Notes: generated by a model not told the origin, from the sequence alone. A stretch of 64,000 bases of DNA from Mangrovimicrobium sp048323675 (GCF_048323675.1 NZ_JBLWFK010000001.1:372001-436000), one strand, 5' to 3'. Counted from the stretch's first letter, positions 34,352-43,903 are shown. A program made the numbers and translations.

Positions 34352-35080
34352 ATGGATTCGGACAGCAAGCAAACGGGGTCATTTCTTAGCGAGTTGCGCA
34401 GGCGCAAGGTCATTCGTACCTGCCTGTTGTATATCCTGCTTTGCTGGGGTCTCCTCCAGGTGGTCGATATCGTCGCCCCGGCGCTGGGCTATGATGACGA
34501 CCTGGTGTCCCGCTACGTACTCTATGCGTCTGTAGCCGGTTTCCCGATTACCTTCGCCCTGGCCTGGTTTTTCCAGATATCCTCCAGCGGTATCGAGCGC
34601 ACGCGTTCCTTCGTGGAGCGCCGGGTGCTCAACAATATAGCCCCCATCAACGACCGCCGCCGCCACGGCGTCTCCGGCTTTCTCAAGCGCAACCCCGAGC
34701 AGGAAGACGATTACCAGTGGGTTATTTCCGCCGAAACCGGGCCGTTGAGCGGCCTGAGCTACGCGGTGCGCGAATCGCTGGTGCTGGGGCGGGCGCTGGA
34801 GTGCGAACTGGCCATCGTCACGCCGCACGTTTCGCGCCAGCACGCCCGCCTGGAGGTGGAGGAGGGGTGTCTATATATAGAGGACCTGGGTTCTTCCAAC
34901 GGCACCATGGTCAATGGCAGGCGGGCGGTAGCGCGCCAGCAGTTGCGTCACGACGACGAGGTGCGCCTGCACGATATTATTTTCCGGGTCACCGAGCGCC
35001 TGTCCCGCCCAAGCAGTGAACGCCAGGCCACGGACCAGACTACCTTCATCCACGTTTCCGAACTGGAGCGCGGGGGCTGA
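34352..35080 (+). CDS. Membrane-anchored FHA domain protein
   Basis: A 242-residue protein. Residues 10-80 are an anchor with E-L-R-R-R-K-V-I-R followed by two membrane helices. A linker leads to a cytoplasmic FHA domain (about 135-225) with the phosphothreonine-binding marks L-G-R, S-R-Q-H-A-R-L and L-G-S-S-N-G-T-M-V-N-G. FHA domains read phosphothreonine marks left by Hanks-type kinases. The nearby phosphatase (35138-35992) and kinase (36151-38655) make a kinase-phosphatase-reader set. The anchor resembles residues 5-75 of the TolB-TPR protein at 13287-15521. Confidence 0.9.
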   Translation: MDSDSKQTGSFLSELRRRKVIRTCLLYILLCWGLLQVVDIVAPALGYDDDLVSRYVLYASVAGFPITFALAWFFQISSSGIERTRSFVERRVLNNIAPINDRRRHGVSGFLKRNPEQEDDYQWVISAETGPLSGLSYAVRESLVLGRALECELAIVTPHVSRQHARLEVEEGCLYIEDLGSSNGTMVNGRRAVARQQLRHDDEVRLHDIIFRVTERLSRPSSERQATDQTTFIHVSELERGG

Positions 35081-35137
35081 GCAACTCGCGTCCGGATGCA
35101 GCCAGCGCGGTTGCGGCAGGGTCTCCAGCCCGCTGCT

Positions 35138-35992
35138 TCAGATCACCAGCCAGACCAGTGCCAGGGCCGTGACCACGGCGAGGACCATCCAGGCCGTCTG
35201 GCCGATGGTTTTTCTGGTGACATCCGCGCTCACCGCCCTGCCGGAATCCTGGGTCCGCTCGCGCCCCATCCCGGGCAGGCTGAATCCGGCTTTTTTCTCG
35301 CCAACCACGATTGCCGTGATGTTGTCGCGCCCCCCGGCATCCAGCGCGGCCTTGATCAGTGCGCCCACCTGCTCCTCGGGTGTTGCGTGCTCGCGCATCA
35401 GGGTGAGGATGAGTTCATCCGGGAGTTCGTCGGTCAGCCCGTCGCTGCACAGCAGGAACTGCTCGCCGTTGCGGGACTCCCCGCGCACCCGCTCGGGGTT
35501 CAGACGGATGGATTCGGAGACTCCGAGGGACTGGCTGAGCACGTTGCGCTCGGGGTGGTGGGCGGCCTGTTCGGCGGTGATGATACCCCGGGCAAGCAGT
35601 TCACTGACCGGGTTGTGGTCGCGGGTCAGCTGGCGCAGGGTTTCCCCGTTGAACAGGTAAGCGCGGCTGTCGCCAACCCAGGCGACTTCGTATTGGCTGC
35701 CCTGGCTCTGCAGTGCAACGACCGTGGAGCCCATGTTGTTGCTGGTGGGGTGCCTGGAAATCTCTTGAAGGATGGCCTCGTGGGCGTGGCGAATCGAGTC
35801 CACCAGTGGCGTGCCCCGGGTGACGTCGCTGACCAGGGTATCGCGCACGATGGCCGACGCTACCTCGCCATTGGCGTGTCCGCCAACACCGTCGGCAACG
35901 AGCCAGAGCTGGATTTCCGGGGCGGCCTTGAAACAGTCTTCGTTGTGGCTGCGTTTGTGCCCCTGGTGGCTGTCGGCGTATGAGGCAGTCAT
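35138..35992 (-). CDS. PP2C-family serine/threonine phosphatase
   Basis: A 284-residue Mn/Mg-dependent phosphatase. Metal-binding marks are N-E-D (D19), D-G-V-G-G-H (D34), G-D-S-R-A-Y, C-S-D-G-L-T-D and G-G-R-D-N-I-T. The catalytic domain ends near residue 240; a basic linker and a C-terminal membrane helix (about 264-283) tether it to the inner membrane. It should reverse phosphorylation by the kinase read from the other strand 158 bases away. The ribosome site is weak. Confidence 0.92.
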   Translation of the reverse strand: MTASYADSHQGHKRSHNEDCFKAAPEIQLWLVADGVGGHANGEVASAIVRDTLVSDVTRGTPLVDSIRHAHEAILQEISRHPTSNNMGSTVVALQSQGSQYEVAWVGDSRAYLFNGETLRQLTRDHNPVSELLARGIITAEQAAHHPERNVLSQSLGVSESIRLNPERVRGESRNGEQFLLCSDGLTDELPDELILTLMREHATPEEQVGALIKAALDAGGRDNITAIVVGEKKAGFSLPGMGRERTQDSGRAVSADVTRKTIGQTAWMVLAVVTALALVWLVI

Positions 35993-36150
35993 TTATCGGT
36001 GGTGATTTTCATCCCTGACCCGCATTTGGGCATTGAGTGTATAACAAACTCATGTCGGATTACGCGAAAATTTCACGCTTTGAACGTAATTGTGTGTAAG
36101 CTGAGTAGCCTTTATGCTAACACTCGCTAACTGGCATTTTTCTGGGTCTC

Positions 36151-38655
36151 ATGGCTGATTTCGAACTACCGGGGTATGAACTCTACGAGCGTCTTGGGCG
36201 TGGTGGAATGGCCACAGTCTATCGCGCGCTGCACCTGAACCTCGACCGTGAAGTGGCGATCAAGGTGATGGATCCCGCCATGAATGCGGACGAGAGCTTT
36301 TCCGAGCGTTTCATCCGCGAGGCGCGCATTTCGGCACGCCTGACCCATCCCCACATCCTGCAGATCTACGACGTCAACACCTTCAATGGCCTTAACTATA
36401 TTGCCATGGAGTTGCTCGGTGGCGGCGAACTGGCGGACTTCATTCACAACGCAATGCCGCAACAGCAGATCTATACCATCATCAAGCAGATGGGAGAGGC
36501 CCTCGACTACGCCTCCGGCCGCGGCTATGTGCACCGGGACATCAAGCCGAGCAACATCATGCTGCGCGCGCCCGGCGATTATGTCCTTGCCGATTTCGGT
36601 ATCGCGCGGGCCGCCAACTCCGGCACCCAGATGACCCAGACCGGCTTGATGGTCGGCACCCCCAGTTACATGAGCCCGGAGCAGGCCAAGGGTGAGGAAG
36701 TCGATGGCCGCTCCGACCTCTACGCCCTCGGCGTGCTCATCTACGAGATGCTGACCAAGCAACTTCCCTATGAATCGGAATCGGCGGTGACCACCGCGGT
36801 AAAGCACCTGACCGAGGCGATTCCGACGCTGCCCGAGAAGCTCTCGCCCTACCAGGACTTTATCGACCACGCGCTGGCCAAGTCGCCGGACGATCGCTAC
36901 CAGAGCGGCGCCGAACTCTACCAGGCCTTCATGGCAGCCAGCGCCGGTTTTGGGGACGACGAAGTCCTGATGCCGGCAGCACCGCCGCGGCCCCCACGCA
37001 ACTCTTCCACCTCGGTGGCAAACGCGGAGCGCACCTCCCTGTCCGGTGTGGATTCCACCCGGCTCAGCGGGTCCTCCGCATCGGTGGGGCCCGGCTCCTC
37101 GCGGCCCTACCGGCTCGAGGGCAGCCAGCAGCGCGAGCGGCTGGTCAGCGGGACCTATGACAGCGGTCGCCGCCGGCAGAAAAAGTCCGGCGCCGGACTG
37201 CTTCTGTGGGTGTTTATCGGCCTGCTCGCAGCTGGTGGCGGCGGCTATTACTGGTGGCAGGGGCAGGGCAGTAGCAACACCGACAGCAAAAAGAACGTGA
37301 CCGCGGAACTGGCGCGGGCCTACAGCGCGATGAACCAGGACAACCTGCCCGTCGCGGCGGCCTCTTTCTACAATATCCTCAACGTCGACAGTAAGAACAC
37401 CGCTGCCCAGGACGGCATGCAGGAAGTGGGGCGCCTGTATACCGCGGCCGTGGAAAAAGCGCTGGAGCAGCGCGACCCGGTCAAGGCAGGTGCGTTGCTG
37501 ACCGACTACGGTCTCTATTTTTCCAGTGCCTCCAATCTCGAGGGCTTGTCGTCGCGGGTGGACCTGCTGAGGGAAGAATTACAACTGGCTTCGGTGAAGG
37601 CCAAACGGGCGGACAAACTGCTCGGCCAGGCGGCAGACGCCATTGCCGCGGAAGATTTCGATAGCGCCGACGACCTGATCTCGCAGGCCGCGGCGATCAA
37701 TCCCGACCACCCGCAGATCGCCAGCCAGCGCGAAGTGCTGGCGGCGGCGCGCGCCAGGTCCGAAGCCTACGAAGCGCGCTGGGCTGGGTTCAGTCCCGAA
37801 CAGCGGGAAGCCTTCATCGCTGCGATCACCGCAGCGGACGGCGCACTGGATGCCGGTGACCTGGCGGTTGCCCGGGAACAGCTGGATGCTGCCGGGGCCA
37901 TCGCCCCGGAGGCCCAGGAACTGCTGCGTCGCAAGGAGCGCTTGGCAGCGGCGGAGAACGAAGTGCGTGCCGGGGCGCTGGCCGAGGCTACCACGCGGCT
38001 GGACGCAACCGACGCCGCGGTCGCGAAGCTGTCCAGTGATTCCGGCAACGTTGCCGACCTGGTAGAGGCCTATCGCGAGGTCGGCGAGCAGTTTCCCGGT
38101 GAAAGCCGGGTGGCGGACGGGCTGGCGGCCATTGAAACGTGGTACCTGGAGCGGGCCCGGGCCGCGGCTGCCGAGGGCGACTTCAAGTCCGCCGGGAGCA
38201 TCGCCGCGGAGGGCACGACATTACTCCCCGAGGCCTCCCAGCTGGCGAAGCTGGAATCCGCCTTGCCGGCACAGGAAAAGGCCTGGGCTGACCAGGAGGC
38301 CGCCGCAGAAAAAGAACGTGAACAACTGGCCGCGGCGCTCAGGAAAGCCGAGACGACTGTTCGCAATGGCCAGAACGCGGTGCGTTCCGGCGACCTCGAC
38401 GCGGCCAGTGAAGCCTATGAAACCGCCAGGACCGACTACCCCGACCTGCCCGCGGTGGCGGATCTCGGCAAGGACCTGCTCGAAGCCTACGCGGGCGTAG
38501 CCCGGGAACAGATCGGGCTCAACGACCTGGAGTCTGCCAGGGCCTCCGTTGACCGCGGCGAACAGGATTTCCCGAATGACCCTGTGTGGCAGAAGCTGCG
38601 GGTGGAAATCGAGGAAGCCAGCAGCAGTAGCCGGCGCCGGCTGGGTGTGTACTGA
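36151..38655 (+). CDS. Hanks-type serine/threonine protein kinase with membrane helix and repeat region
   Basis: An 834-residue kinase. Residues 8-265 are the catalytic domain: glycine loop G-R-G-G-M-A-T-V, K38 in VAIKVM, catalytic H128-R-D-I-K-P-S-N, D148-F-G, and activation segment G-T-P-S-Y-M-S-P-E-Q. A Ser/Thr/Pro-rich juxtamembrane part precedes one membrane helix (about 350-370). The C-terminal 450 residues, outside the cytoplasm by topology, are Ala/Glu-rich TPR-like helices. The set resembles PpkA/PppA/Fha groups, but no type VI secretion genes are near. The ribosome site at 36151 is weak. Confidence 0.93.
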   Translation: MADFELPGYELYERLGRGGMATVYRALHLNLDREVAIKVMDPAMNADESFSERFIREARISARLTHPHILQIYDVNTFNGLNYIAMELLGGGELADFIHNAMPQQQIYTIIKQMGEALDYASGRGYVHRDIKPSNIMLRAPGDYVLADFGIARAANSGTQMTQTGLMVGTPSYMSPEQAKGEEVDGRSDLYALGVLIYEMLTKQLPYESESAVTTAVKHLTEAIPTLPEKLSPYQDFIDHALAKSPDDRYQSGAELYQAFMAASAGFGDDEVLMPAAPPRPPRNSSTSVANAERTSLSGVDSTRLSGSSASVGPGSSRPYRLEGSQQRERLVSGTYDSGRRRQKKSGAGLLLWVFIGLLAAGGGGYYWWQGQGSSNTDSKKNVTAELARAYSAMNQDNLPVAAASFYNILNVDSKNTAAQDGMQEVGRLYTAAVEKALEQRDPVKAGALLTDYGLYFSSASNLEGLSSRVDLLREELQLASVKAKRADKLLGQAADAIAAEDFDSADDLISQAAAINPDHPQIASQREVLAAARARSEAYEARWAGFSPEQREAFIAAITAADGALDAGDLAVAREQLDAAGAIAPEAQELLRRKERLAAAENEVRAGALAEATTRLDATDAAVAKLSSDSGNVADLVEAYREVGEQFPGESRVADGLAAIETWYLERARAAAAEGDFKSAGSIAAEGTTLLPEASQLAKLESALPAQEKAWADQEAAAEKEREQLAAALRKAETTVRNGQNAVRSGDLDAASEAYETARTDYPDLPAVADLGKDLLEAYAGVAREQIGLNDLESARASVDRGEQDFPNDPVWQKLRVEIEEASSSSRRRLGVY

Positions 38656-38795
38656 GACGCCGGGCATTTCTCTGCTAAACTTTCGCGCTTGAGCGCGTAT
38701 TTCGCAACCGTCTGCCTGTACCGTTTACCCGGACAGGCACTGGCGAGTCAATGGTTGCATGCGCGTCCCTGGGGCACTGATCCAATGGAGTTTCA

Positions 38796-39878
38796 ATGAG
38801 CGTATCCCGTAGAGCACTCACCCGCGTTCTCCTGCGCAATTTCACGGCACTGGCGCTGGCCGTATTGCCGGTCGCAGCGGTCCAGGCCCAGTTCGTGCCG
38901 CCGCGCAACCTCGACCCGGCGGGGGCTGCTATCCGCCTCGACAGCAGTTTCCAGAACGATGCATGGCTTGTCTACGCTTACGATATCGATGAGACCGGCA
39001 AGGTCGTGAACCCGCAGATCTACAGCTCCAACGGGGTGCTCGAGGTAGAGCAGGCCATCCTCAGGCAGCTCAGTGCGATGCAGTTCCAGCCCGCAACGCG
39101 CAACGGCAAACCGGTGAAAGTACCCGCGGAACCGGTGGTCTACACCTGGATCCTGGACCTGCCGCGGAAGATGTCGCCGGCGTTCGAGGACGCCTACCGC
39201 AAGGCCTGGGACCTTTATTCCCAGGAAAATTACGATGCGGCCTTCGACCAGGCGGTGGAGCTTAAGAACTTTCCCGGCCGCAACGCGCTCGAGGAAGTGA
39301 AATTCCAGATCCTGGCGGCCTCGCTGGCCAGCCGCTGGAAAGACGACGCCGCGGAGATGCAGCACCTGTCACGGGTGGTGGAACTGCAATCCCTGGCCAT
39401 GGACAACAACTTCAAGAATACCTACGTCACCCAGGACCAGTTCCTGAAAATTCTCAGCCGGATTCTCGACCTGCAATTGCAGCGCATGATGCTGGCCGAC
39501 GCTGGCGATACGCTGGACCGGATGCAGAGCCTCGGTCGCGGCACCCAGGTGGTGGATGAGGCCGCCGCCCGCTACCGCGCGGCGGAGGCTGATTTCCGCA
39601 GCCGCCCCGAGGTCGTGGTGTCTGGAGAACTGGTACCGCTCTACCAGGGGGGATCAGGTTCCTGGAAAAGTGGCCTGACCTGGAGCGATTTTTCGATATC
39701 TGATGTCCGCGGCAAGGTCGGGGGCGTTTATCTCGTCTGCGGCGGCCGCGAACAGGGCCTGCATTACCCGACCAAAACCCGCTGGACCGTGCCCGTGGGT
39801 TGGAACGACTGCGCAGTGGAACTCGTGGGCAAGGCCGGTACCCGGCTGAAGCTGCACCAGTTCGCGCCGGGTAACTGA
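38796..39878 (+). CDS. Periplasmic TonB C-terminal-like domain protein
   Basis: A 360-residue exported protein with a signal peptide (about residues 10-32, cut after A-V-Q-A-Q). Residues 50-125 resemble the TonB/TolA C-terminal fold: V-Y-A-Y-D-I-D-E-T-G-K-V-V-N-P-Q-I-Y-S-S-N-G, then F-Q-P-A-x-x-N-G-K-P-V. The rest is helical with a final beta-rich part containing two cysteines. It has no TonB-type N-terminal membrane anchor or proline-rich spacer. ATG 38796 has TGGAG 8 bases upstream. It follows the kinase by 140 bases; a shared role is unproven. Confidence 0.75.
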   Translation: MSVSRRALTRVLLRNFTALALAVLPVAAVQAQFVPPRNLDPAGAAIRLDSSFQNDAWLVYAYDIDETGKVVNPQIYSSNGVLEVEQAILRQLSAMQFQPATRNGKPVKVPAEPVVYTWILDLPRKMSPAFEDAYRKAWDLYSQENYDAAFDQAVELKNFPGRNALEEVKFQILAASLASRWKDDAAEMQHLSRVVELQSLAMDNNFKNTYVTQDQFLKILSRILDLQLQRMMLADAGDTLDRMQSLGRGTQVVDEAAARYRAAEADFRSRPEVVVSGELVPLYQGGSGSWKSGLTWSDFSISDVRGKVGGVYLVCGGREQGLHYPTKTRWTVPVGWNDCAVELVGKAGTRLKLHQFAPGN

Positions 39879-39891
39879 CCCGCCGCGGCGC

Positions 39892-40701
39892 TCAGGCGCT
39901 GAGCAGTTCCCTTACCCGGTCACTGAAGCCCCGGCTCACCTTGAGCTGGACTTCGCCCGCCAGGCTCAGCATGAACTCGCCGTTGCCCAGGGTGTGCGCC
40001 CCGGTGATGGCGTTCATGTTGACCAGGGTGGAGCGGTGGATGCGCAGGAACTTGGACGGGTTCAGCATGGCCTCCAGTTCCTTCATGGTGATACGCATGA
40101 TGTGGGTAGTGCCGGTGGCGTGGATGCACATGTAGTCGCCGGCGGCGTCCACCCACTGGATGTCGCTGCACTGGACCAGGTGGATATCGCTGCCGTCCTT
40201 GATCACCAGCTTTTCCGGCCATTTACGCGGTGCTGTCTCAGCCTGCACCATGTCGTCGATGGTGCTGGCACTGGCTCCGGTCATTCCCATCATCAGTTCC
40301 ACCAGGCGCTGTTTCGAGCGCTCCGAATCCTCCTGTTGCTGCAGGGCCCGGGCGCGGTCGATGGCCTCGTGCAGGCGGTCGTCGTCGATCGGCTTGAGGA
40401 CGTAGTCCACCGCGTGCACCTTGAAGGCCTCCACCGCGTACTGGTCGAAGGCGGTGACGAAGATGACCATTGGCATGTTGTCGGATTGCAACTGGCGGAT
40501 CACGTCAAAACCGTTGATTCCCGGCATCTGGATATCGAGAAAAACCAGATCCGGGGAGTAGGTGGCGATGGCCGCCAGGGCTTCCTGTCCGTTGGCGCAT
40601 TCCGCCACCACATCCACTCCGGGAATATGTTGCAGGCGCAGGGAGAGGCCGCGGCGGGCCAGGGCTTCATCATCAACGATAATGGCGTTGAGCTGGTTCA
40701 T
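39892..40701 (-). CDS. LytTR-family response regulator (AlgR-like)
   Basis: A 269-residue regulator. The receiver domain has D10/D11, phosphoacceptor D56 in LVFLDIQMPG, and K in V-L-K-P-I-D-D. A linker leads to a LytTR DNA-binding domain (about 165-265) with W-V-D-A-A-G-D-Y-M and R-I-H-R-S-T-L-V-N. ATG 40701 overlaps the kinase stop as ATGA, so it is coupled. An in-frame upstream start exists but would lie inside the kinase gene. Targets are unknown. Confidence 0.93.
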   Translation of the reverse strand: MNQLNAIIVDDEALARRGLSLRLQHIPGVDVVAECANGQEALAAIATYSPDLVFLDIQMPGINGFDVIRQLQSDNMPMVIFVTAFDQYAVEAFKVHAVDYVLKPIDDDRLHEAIDRARALQQQEDSERSKQRLVELMMGMTGASASTIDDMVQAETAPRKWPEKLVIKDGSDIHLVQCSDIQWVDAAGDYMCIHATGTTHIMRITMKELEAMLNPSKFLRIHRSTLVNMNAITGAHTLGNGEFMLSLAGEVQLKVSRGFSDRVRELLSA

Positions 40702-41798
40702 GAGGAAATGCCGGCTGTTTCCAGTGGGATGCATATAGTTATAGTCAAACCGTGAGGGTCGGTGGTACTGAGTTCAAAGGATTCGCGGCCCTCGTAGAGG
40801 ACCTCCAGGCGGTCGCGGCAGTTGGCGATGCCGACGTGGCTGTCGTTTTTCGCCGGGATGTGGGGGATATCCATGCCGGGACCGTCGTCGATGACCTGCA
40901 ACTGCAGTGTCCCCGGGTCGCGCAGGCCTGCGGTAATCGTGATCGAACCGCCGTTGATCGCCCTGGAGATTGCATACTTGATCGCGTTCTCCACCAGCGG
41001 TTGCAGCAGCAGGCTGGGCACGAGCGCGTTGCGGGCCGCATCCTCGATATCGAATACCAGCTTCAGGCGCTCGTCGAAGCGTACTTTCTCGATATCCAGG
41101 TACAGGCGCAGCGCCTCCACCTCCTCCGCCACGGTGACTTTCTGCATCGGGTCGTTGTCGAGGGTATGGCGCAGGAAGCGACTCAGGCGGGTAACCATTA
41201 CATTGGCCAGCTTATTGTCCTGGTCGAGAATCAGTGTGGAGATGGCGTTCAGCGTATTGAACAGGAAGTGCGGGTTGAGCTGGTAGCGCAGCATCTTGAG
41301 CTGTGCCTGGTGTGCCATGGACAGCGCCTTCAGGCTGCGCTGGCGCTCTTCCTGCACCGCGAGGTAGTTCTTGATGCCGAAATACAGGGCGCTCCAGACC
41401 AGCATGACCCAGAAGGCGGAGACCGCTCCCTGGAAGTGGGCGAAGACCATCTCCAGCCCCTGCAGGTCCTTCTCGGAGCGCTCATCGGGGAACATGTTGT
41501 AGAACAGCACCCCGCGAATCGACATCCAGACCAGGCCGGCCGCGTAGGACCCGGCGATGATCGCGATGATGCGCCGGGGCAGTGCCATTTCCCACATGTA
41601 ACGATACAGGGCGCGCAGTGCCAGGGTCAGCGCCATGCCGATGGTGGCGATGATCGGCGGATACCAGTTGTAGGCCGCGGGCACGTCGGTCCAGACCACC
41701 ACCCCGAGATAGAACGACATCGCCCAGCCGCTCCAGCCCGCAAATTGCAGGGCCCAGAACAGGTGGCGTTGGTTTTTGAGCAGGGCGTTGAAATCCAT
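40698..41798 (-). CDS. LytS/AlgZ-type sensor histidine kinase
   Basis: A 366-residue kinase with about four membrane helices in residues 10-140 and almost no periplasmic domain. The His_kinase domain has phosphoacceptor H177 in L-N-P-H-F-L-F-N-T-L-N, and the HATPase region has L-V-E-N-A-I-K-Y-A and D-D-G-P-G-M. It partners the LytTR regulator that overlaps its end. The preferred ATG 41798 lacks a ribosome site, and a TATAAT hexamer sits 6 bases before it on the coding strand (41805-41810). A TTG at 41837 is the only upstream alternative. Confidence 0.9.
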   Translation of the reverse strand: MDFNALLKNQRHLFWALQFAGWSGWAMSFYLGVVVWTDVPAAYNWYPPIIATIGMALTLALRALYRYMWEMALPRRIIAIIAGSYAAGLVWMSIRGVLFYNMFPDERSEKDLQGLEMVFAHFQGAVSAFWVMLVWSALYFGIKNYLAVQEERQRSLKALSMAHQAQLKMLRYQLNPHFLFNTLNAISTLILDQDNKLANVMVTRLSRFLRHTLDNDPMQKVTVAEEVEALRLYLDIEKVRFDERLKLVFDIEDAARNALVPSLLLQPLVENAIKYAISRAINGGSITITAGLRDPGTLQLQVIDDGPGMDIPHIPAKNDSHVGIANCRDRLEVLYEGRESFELSTTDPHGLTITICIPLETAGISS

Positions 41799-41864
41799 TG
41801 CGGAATTATACGGCGAGGTGTCGCCCGGTTGCCGCAATTCGTCGCACGCGGGATGCCACTCGTC

Positions 41865-43685
41865 TCAAGCAGTCGCCGGTTTTGTGACGGAGTTGGTGTT
41901 TTCGGCCCGCTGCTGTGCCAGCCAGAGCGCCGCGTAGGCGCCCTGCTGGGCGAGCAGTTCAGCGTGGCTGCCGCTCTCCACGACGCGCCCGCCCTCCAGC
42001 ACCACGATGCGGTCCGCGTCCACTATAGTCGACAGCCGGTGGGCAATCACCAGCGAGGTGTGTCCCCGGGCGATTTCCCGCAGGGCCTGCAGGATGGCCT
42101 GCTCCGAGTGGCTGTCCAGGGACGAGGTGGCCTCGTCGAAGACCATAATCGGCGGGCGTTTGAGGATCGTCCGGGCAATCGATACCCGCTGTTTCTCCCC
42201 GCCGGACAGCTTCAGGCCGCGTTCGCCCACCAGCGTCTCGCCGCCCCTGGGCAGGGCGGCGATAAAGTGGTCGAGGTGCGCCAGGCGGATTGCCTCGGAC
42301 ACGTCTGCATCGGAGGCCCCGGGATTACCGTAACGGACGTTCTCGAAAATCGTGTCGTTGAACAGCACCGTGTCCTGGGGAACGATGCCGATCGCGCGGC
42401 GCAGGCTTTCCTGGGTGACGCCGGCGATATCCTGCCCGTCGACCTCGACCCGCCCCGACTGCGGGTCGTAAAACCGGAACAGCAGTTTCACCAGCGTGGA
42501 TTTGCCCGAGCCACTGGGCCCGACCACCGCCACCTTTTCCCCGGGATTCACCCGCAGGCTGACATCGTGGAGAATCTGGCGCTCCGCGCTGTATCCGAAA
42601 TTGACTCCTTCGAACACGATACCGCCGGCCTTGAGGTCCAGCGCTCCAGCACCCGCCCGGTCGACCACATTCGGTTGCACCGCCATCAGTTCGAACATCT
42701 TCTCGATGTTGGCCATCGAACCCTTGATTTCGCGGAACACGAAACCGAGAAAACCCAGCGGCAGGAACAACTGGATCATGAACTGGTTGATCAGGATAAA
42801 GTCGCCCAGCGTGATGTCGCCGCTTTTCACCTGCCATGCCGCCAGCCCGATGATCGCCGTCTGCGCCAGCGCGATGATCAGCGCCTGCCCGCCATTCAGC
42901 ACGAAGAGCGAGAGCCGGTTGTTGCGCCGCGCCATCTCCCAGCGCTGCAACTCGCTGTCGTAACGGCGCGCCTCGAAATCCTCGTTGGTGAAATACTTCA
43001 CCGTCTCGAAATTCAGCAGGCTGTCCACCGCCCGGGTGTTGCTGGCGGAGTCAGCCTCGTTCATCTCCCGCACGAAGCGGGTGCGCCACTCCGTGGCGTA
43101 GAGCGAATAGAAACCGTAGGCAACCACGGCGACCAGCGTGACCAGGGCGTAGGAGGGACCATAGTTGAACAGGAAAATGCCGACCACCATGCTGATCTCG
43201 AACAGGGTCGGGGCGATGTTGAAAACGAAAAACCGCAGCAGGAAACCAATGCCGGTGACCCCCCGCTCGATATCCCGCGCCAGCCCGCCAGTGCGCCGCC
43301 CGAGGTGATACTCCAGATCCAGCGAGTGCACGTGGCGGAAAATCTGCAGCCCCACCCGACGCATCGCCCGCTCGGTCACCCGGCCGAAGATCGTGTCCCG
43401 CAGTTCGCCGAAGAACACATTGGCAAAGCGCGCCCCGCCATAGGCGAGCACCAGCCCGAGCAGCAGCGCCGGCGCCAGGCTGGCCAGGTCCGCCCCGTCC
43501 AGGGCGTCCACCAGGTATTTCAGCAGGAAGGGGATCACCAGCACCGCGCCCTTGGCCGCGACCAGGCAGGCCATGGCGAGGATCACCCGGTAGGGGGATT
43601 CCAGCAGGTAGGGGACCAGGTGACGGAGTATGCGCCAGTTGATACTGGTGTCGGGATCGAAAGTGACTTTGGAGCTGCGCGGCAT
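41865..43685 (-). CDS. ABC exporter, Atm1/HMT1 type (fused permease and ATPase)
   Basis: A 606-residue half-transporter. Six membrane helices lie in residues 20-320, including the L-N-F-E-T-V-K-Y-F-T-N-E segment typical of the Atm1/HMT1 group. The nucleotide-binding domain has Walker A G-P-S-G-S-G-K-S (about 390), signature L-S-G-G-E-K-Q-R, and Walker B I-M-V-F-D-E-A-T-S-S-L-D. Members export glutathione- or thiol-linked compounds and heavy-metal conjugates. It forms a homodimer in the inner membrane. The kinase gene follows at 66 bases on the same strand. Confidence 0.93.
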   Translation of the reverse strand: MPRSSKVTFDPDTSINWRILRHLVPYLLESPYRVILAMACLVAAKGAVLVIPFLLKYLVDALDGADLASLAPALLLGLVLAYGGARFANVFFGELRDTIFGRVTERAMRRVGLQIFRHVHSLDLEYHLGRRTGGLARDIERGVTGIGFLLRFFVFNIAPTLFEISMVVGIFLFNYGPSYALVTLVAVVAYGFYSLYATEWRTRFVREMNEADSASNTRAVDSLLNFETVKYFTNEDFEARRYDSELQRWEMARRNNRLSLFVLNGGQALIIALAQTAIIGLAAWQVKSGDITLGDFILINQFMIQLFLPLGFLGFVFREIKGSMANIEKMFELMAVQPNVVDRAGAGALDLKAGGIVFEGVNFGYSAERQILHDVSLRVNPGEKVAVVGPSGSGKSTLVKLLFRFYDPQSGRVEVDGQDIAGVTQESLRRAIGIVPQDTVLFNDTIFENVRYGNPGASDADVSEAIRLAHLDHFIAALPRGGETLVGERGLKLSGGEKQRVSIARTILKRPPIMVFDEATSSLDSHSEQAILQALREIARGHTSLVIAHRLSTIVDADRIVVLEGGRVVESGSHAELLAQQGAYAALWLAQQRAENTNSVTKPATA

Positions 43686-43770
43686 CGGGGGATTCTACGC
43701 TGTGGTGTTTGTTCCGGCCAGCCAGTTTCTGGTTGGGTTGTCTTCCTGGTCCGGCAGATTCTTCGCCGGC

Positions 43771-43903
43771 ATGGCTGCAGTCCTGGGTGCCCCGAAAACC
43801 GCAAAAGCCCCATCCATGGCAGCTTGGCTTCGGCCATGCCCGAAAAGAGGGGCAGGCTCTCCATGGCCTCAGACATTTTCGCGGCACCCAGGACTGCATC
43901 CAT
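43771..43903 (-). repeat. Palindromic element, larger variant (copy 4)
   Basis: Arms 43771-43798 and 43876-43903 are inverted copies in 26 of 28 positions. The 77-base core at 43799-43875, read on the minus strand, has GAGGCCATGGAGAGCCTGCC and later GCTGCCATGGATGGGGCTTT then TGCGG. These are in the same order as the parts of the shorter cores (GAGGC, CATGGA, GAGCCTGC, CATGGATG, GCTTTT-GCG). The arm sequence differs from copies 1 and 2. Confidence 0.75.

Noticed and set aside
36151..38655. Type VI secretion regulatory locus
   Set aside because: Kinase, phosphatase and FHA genes are present, but no tss/hcp/vgrG/clpV gene occurs in the window.
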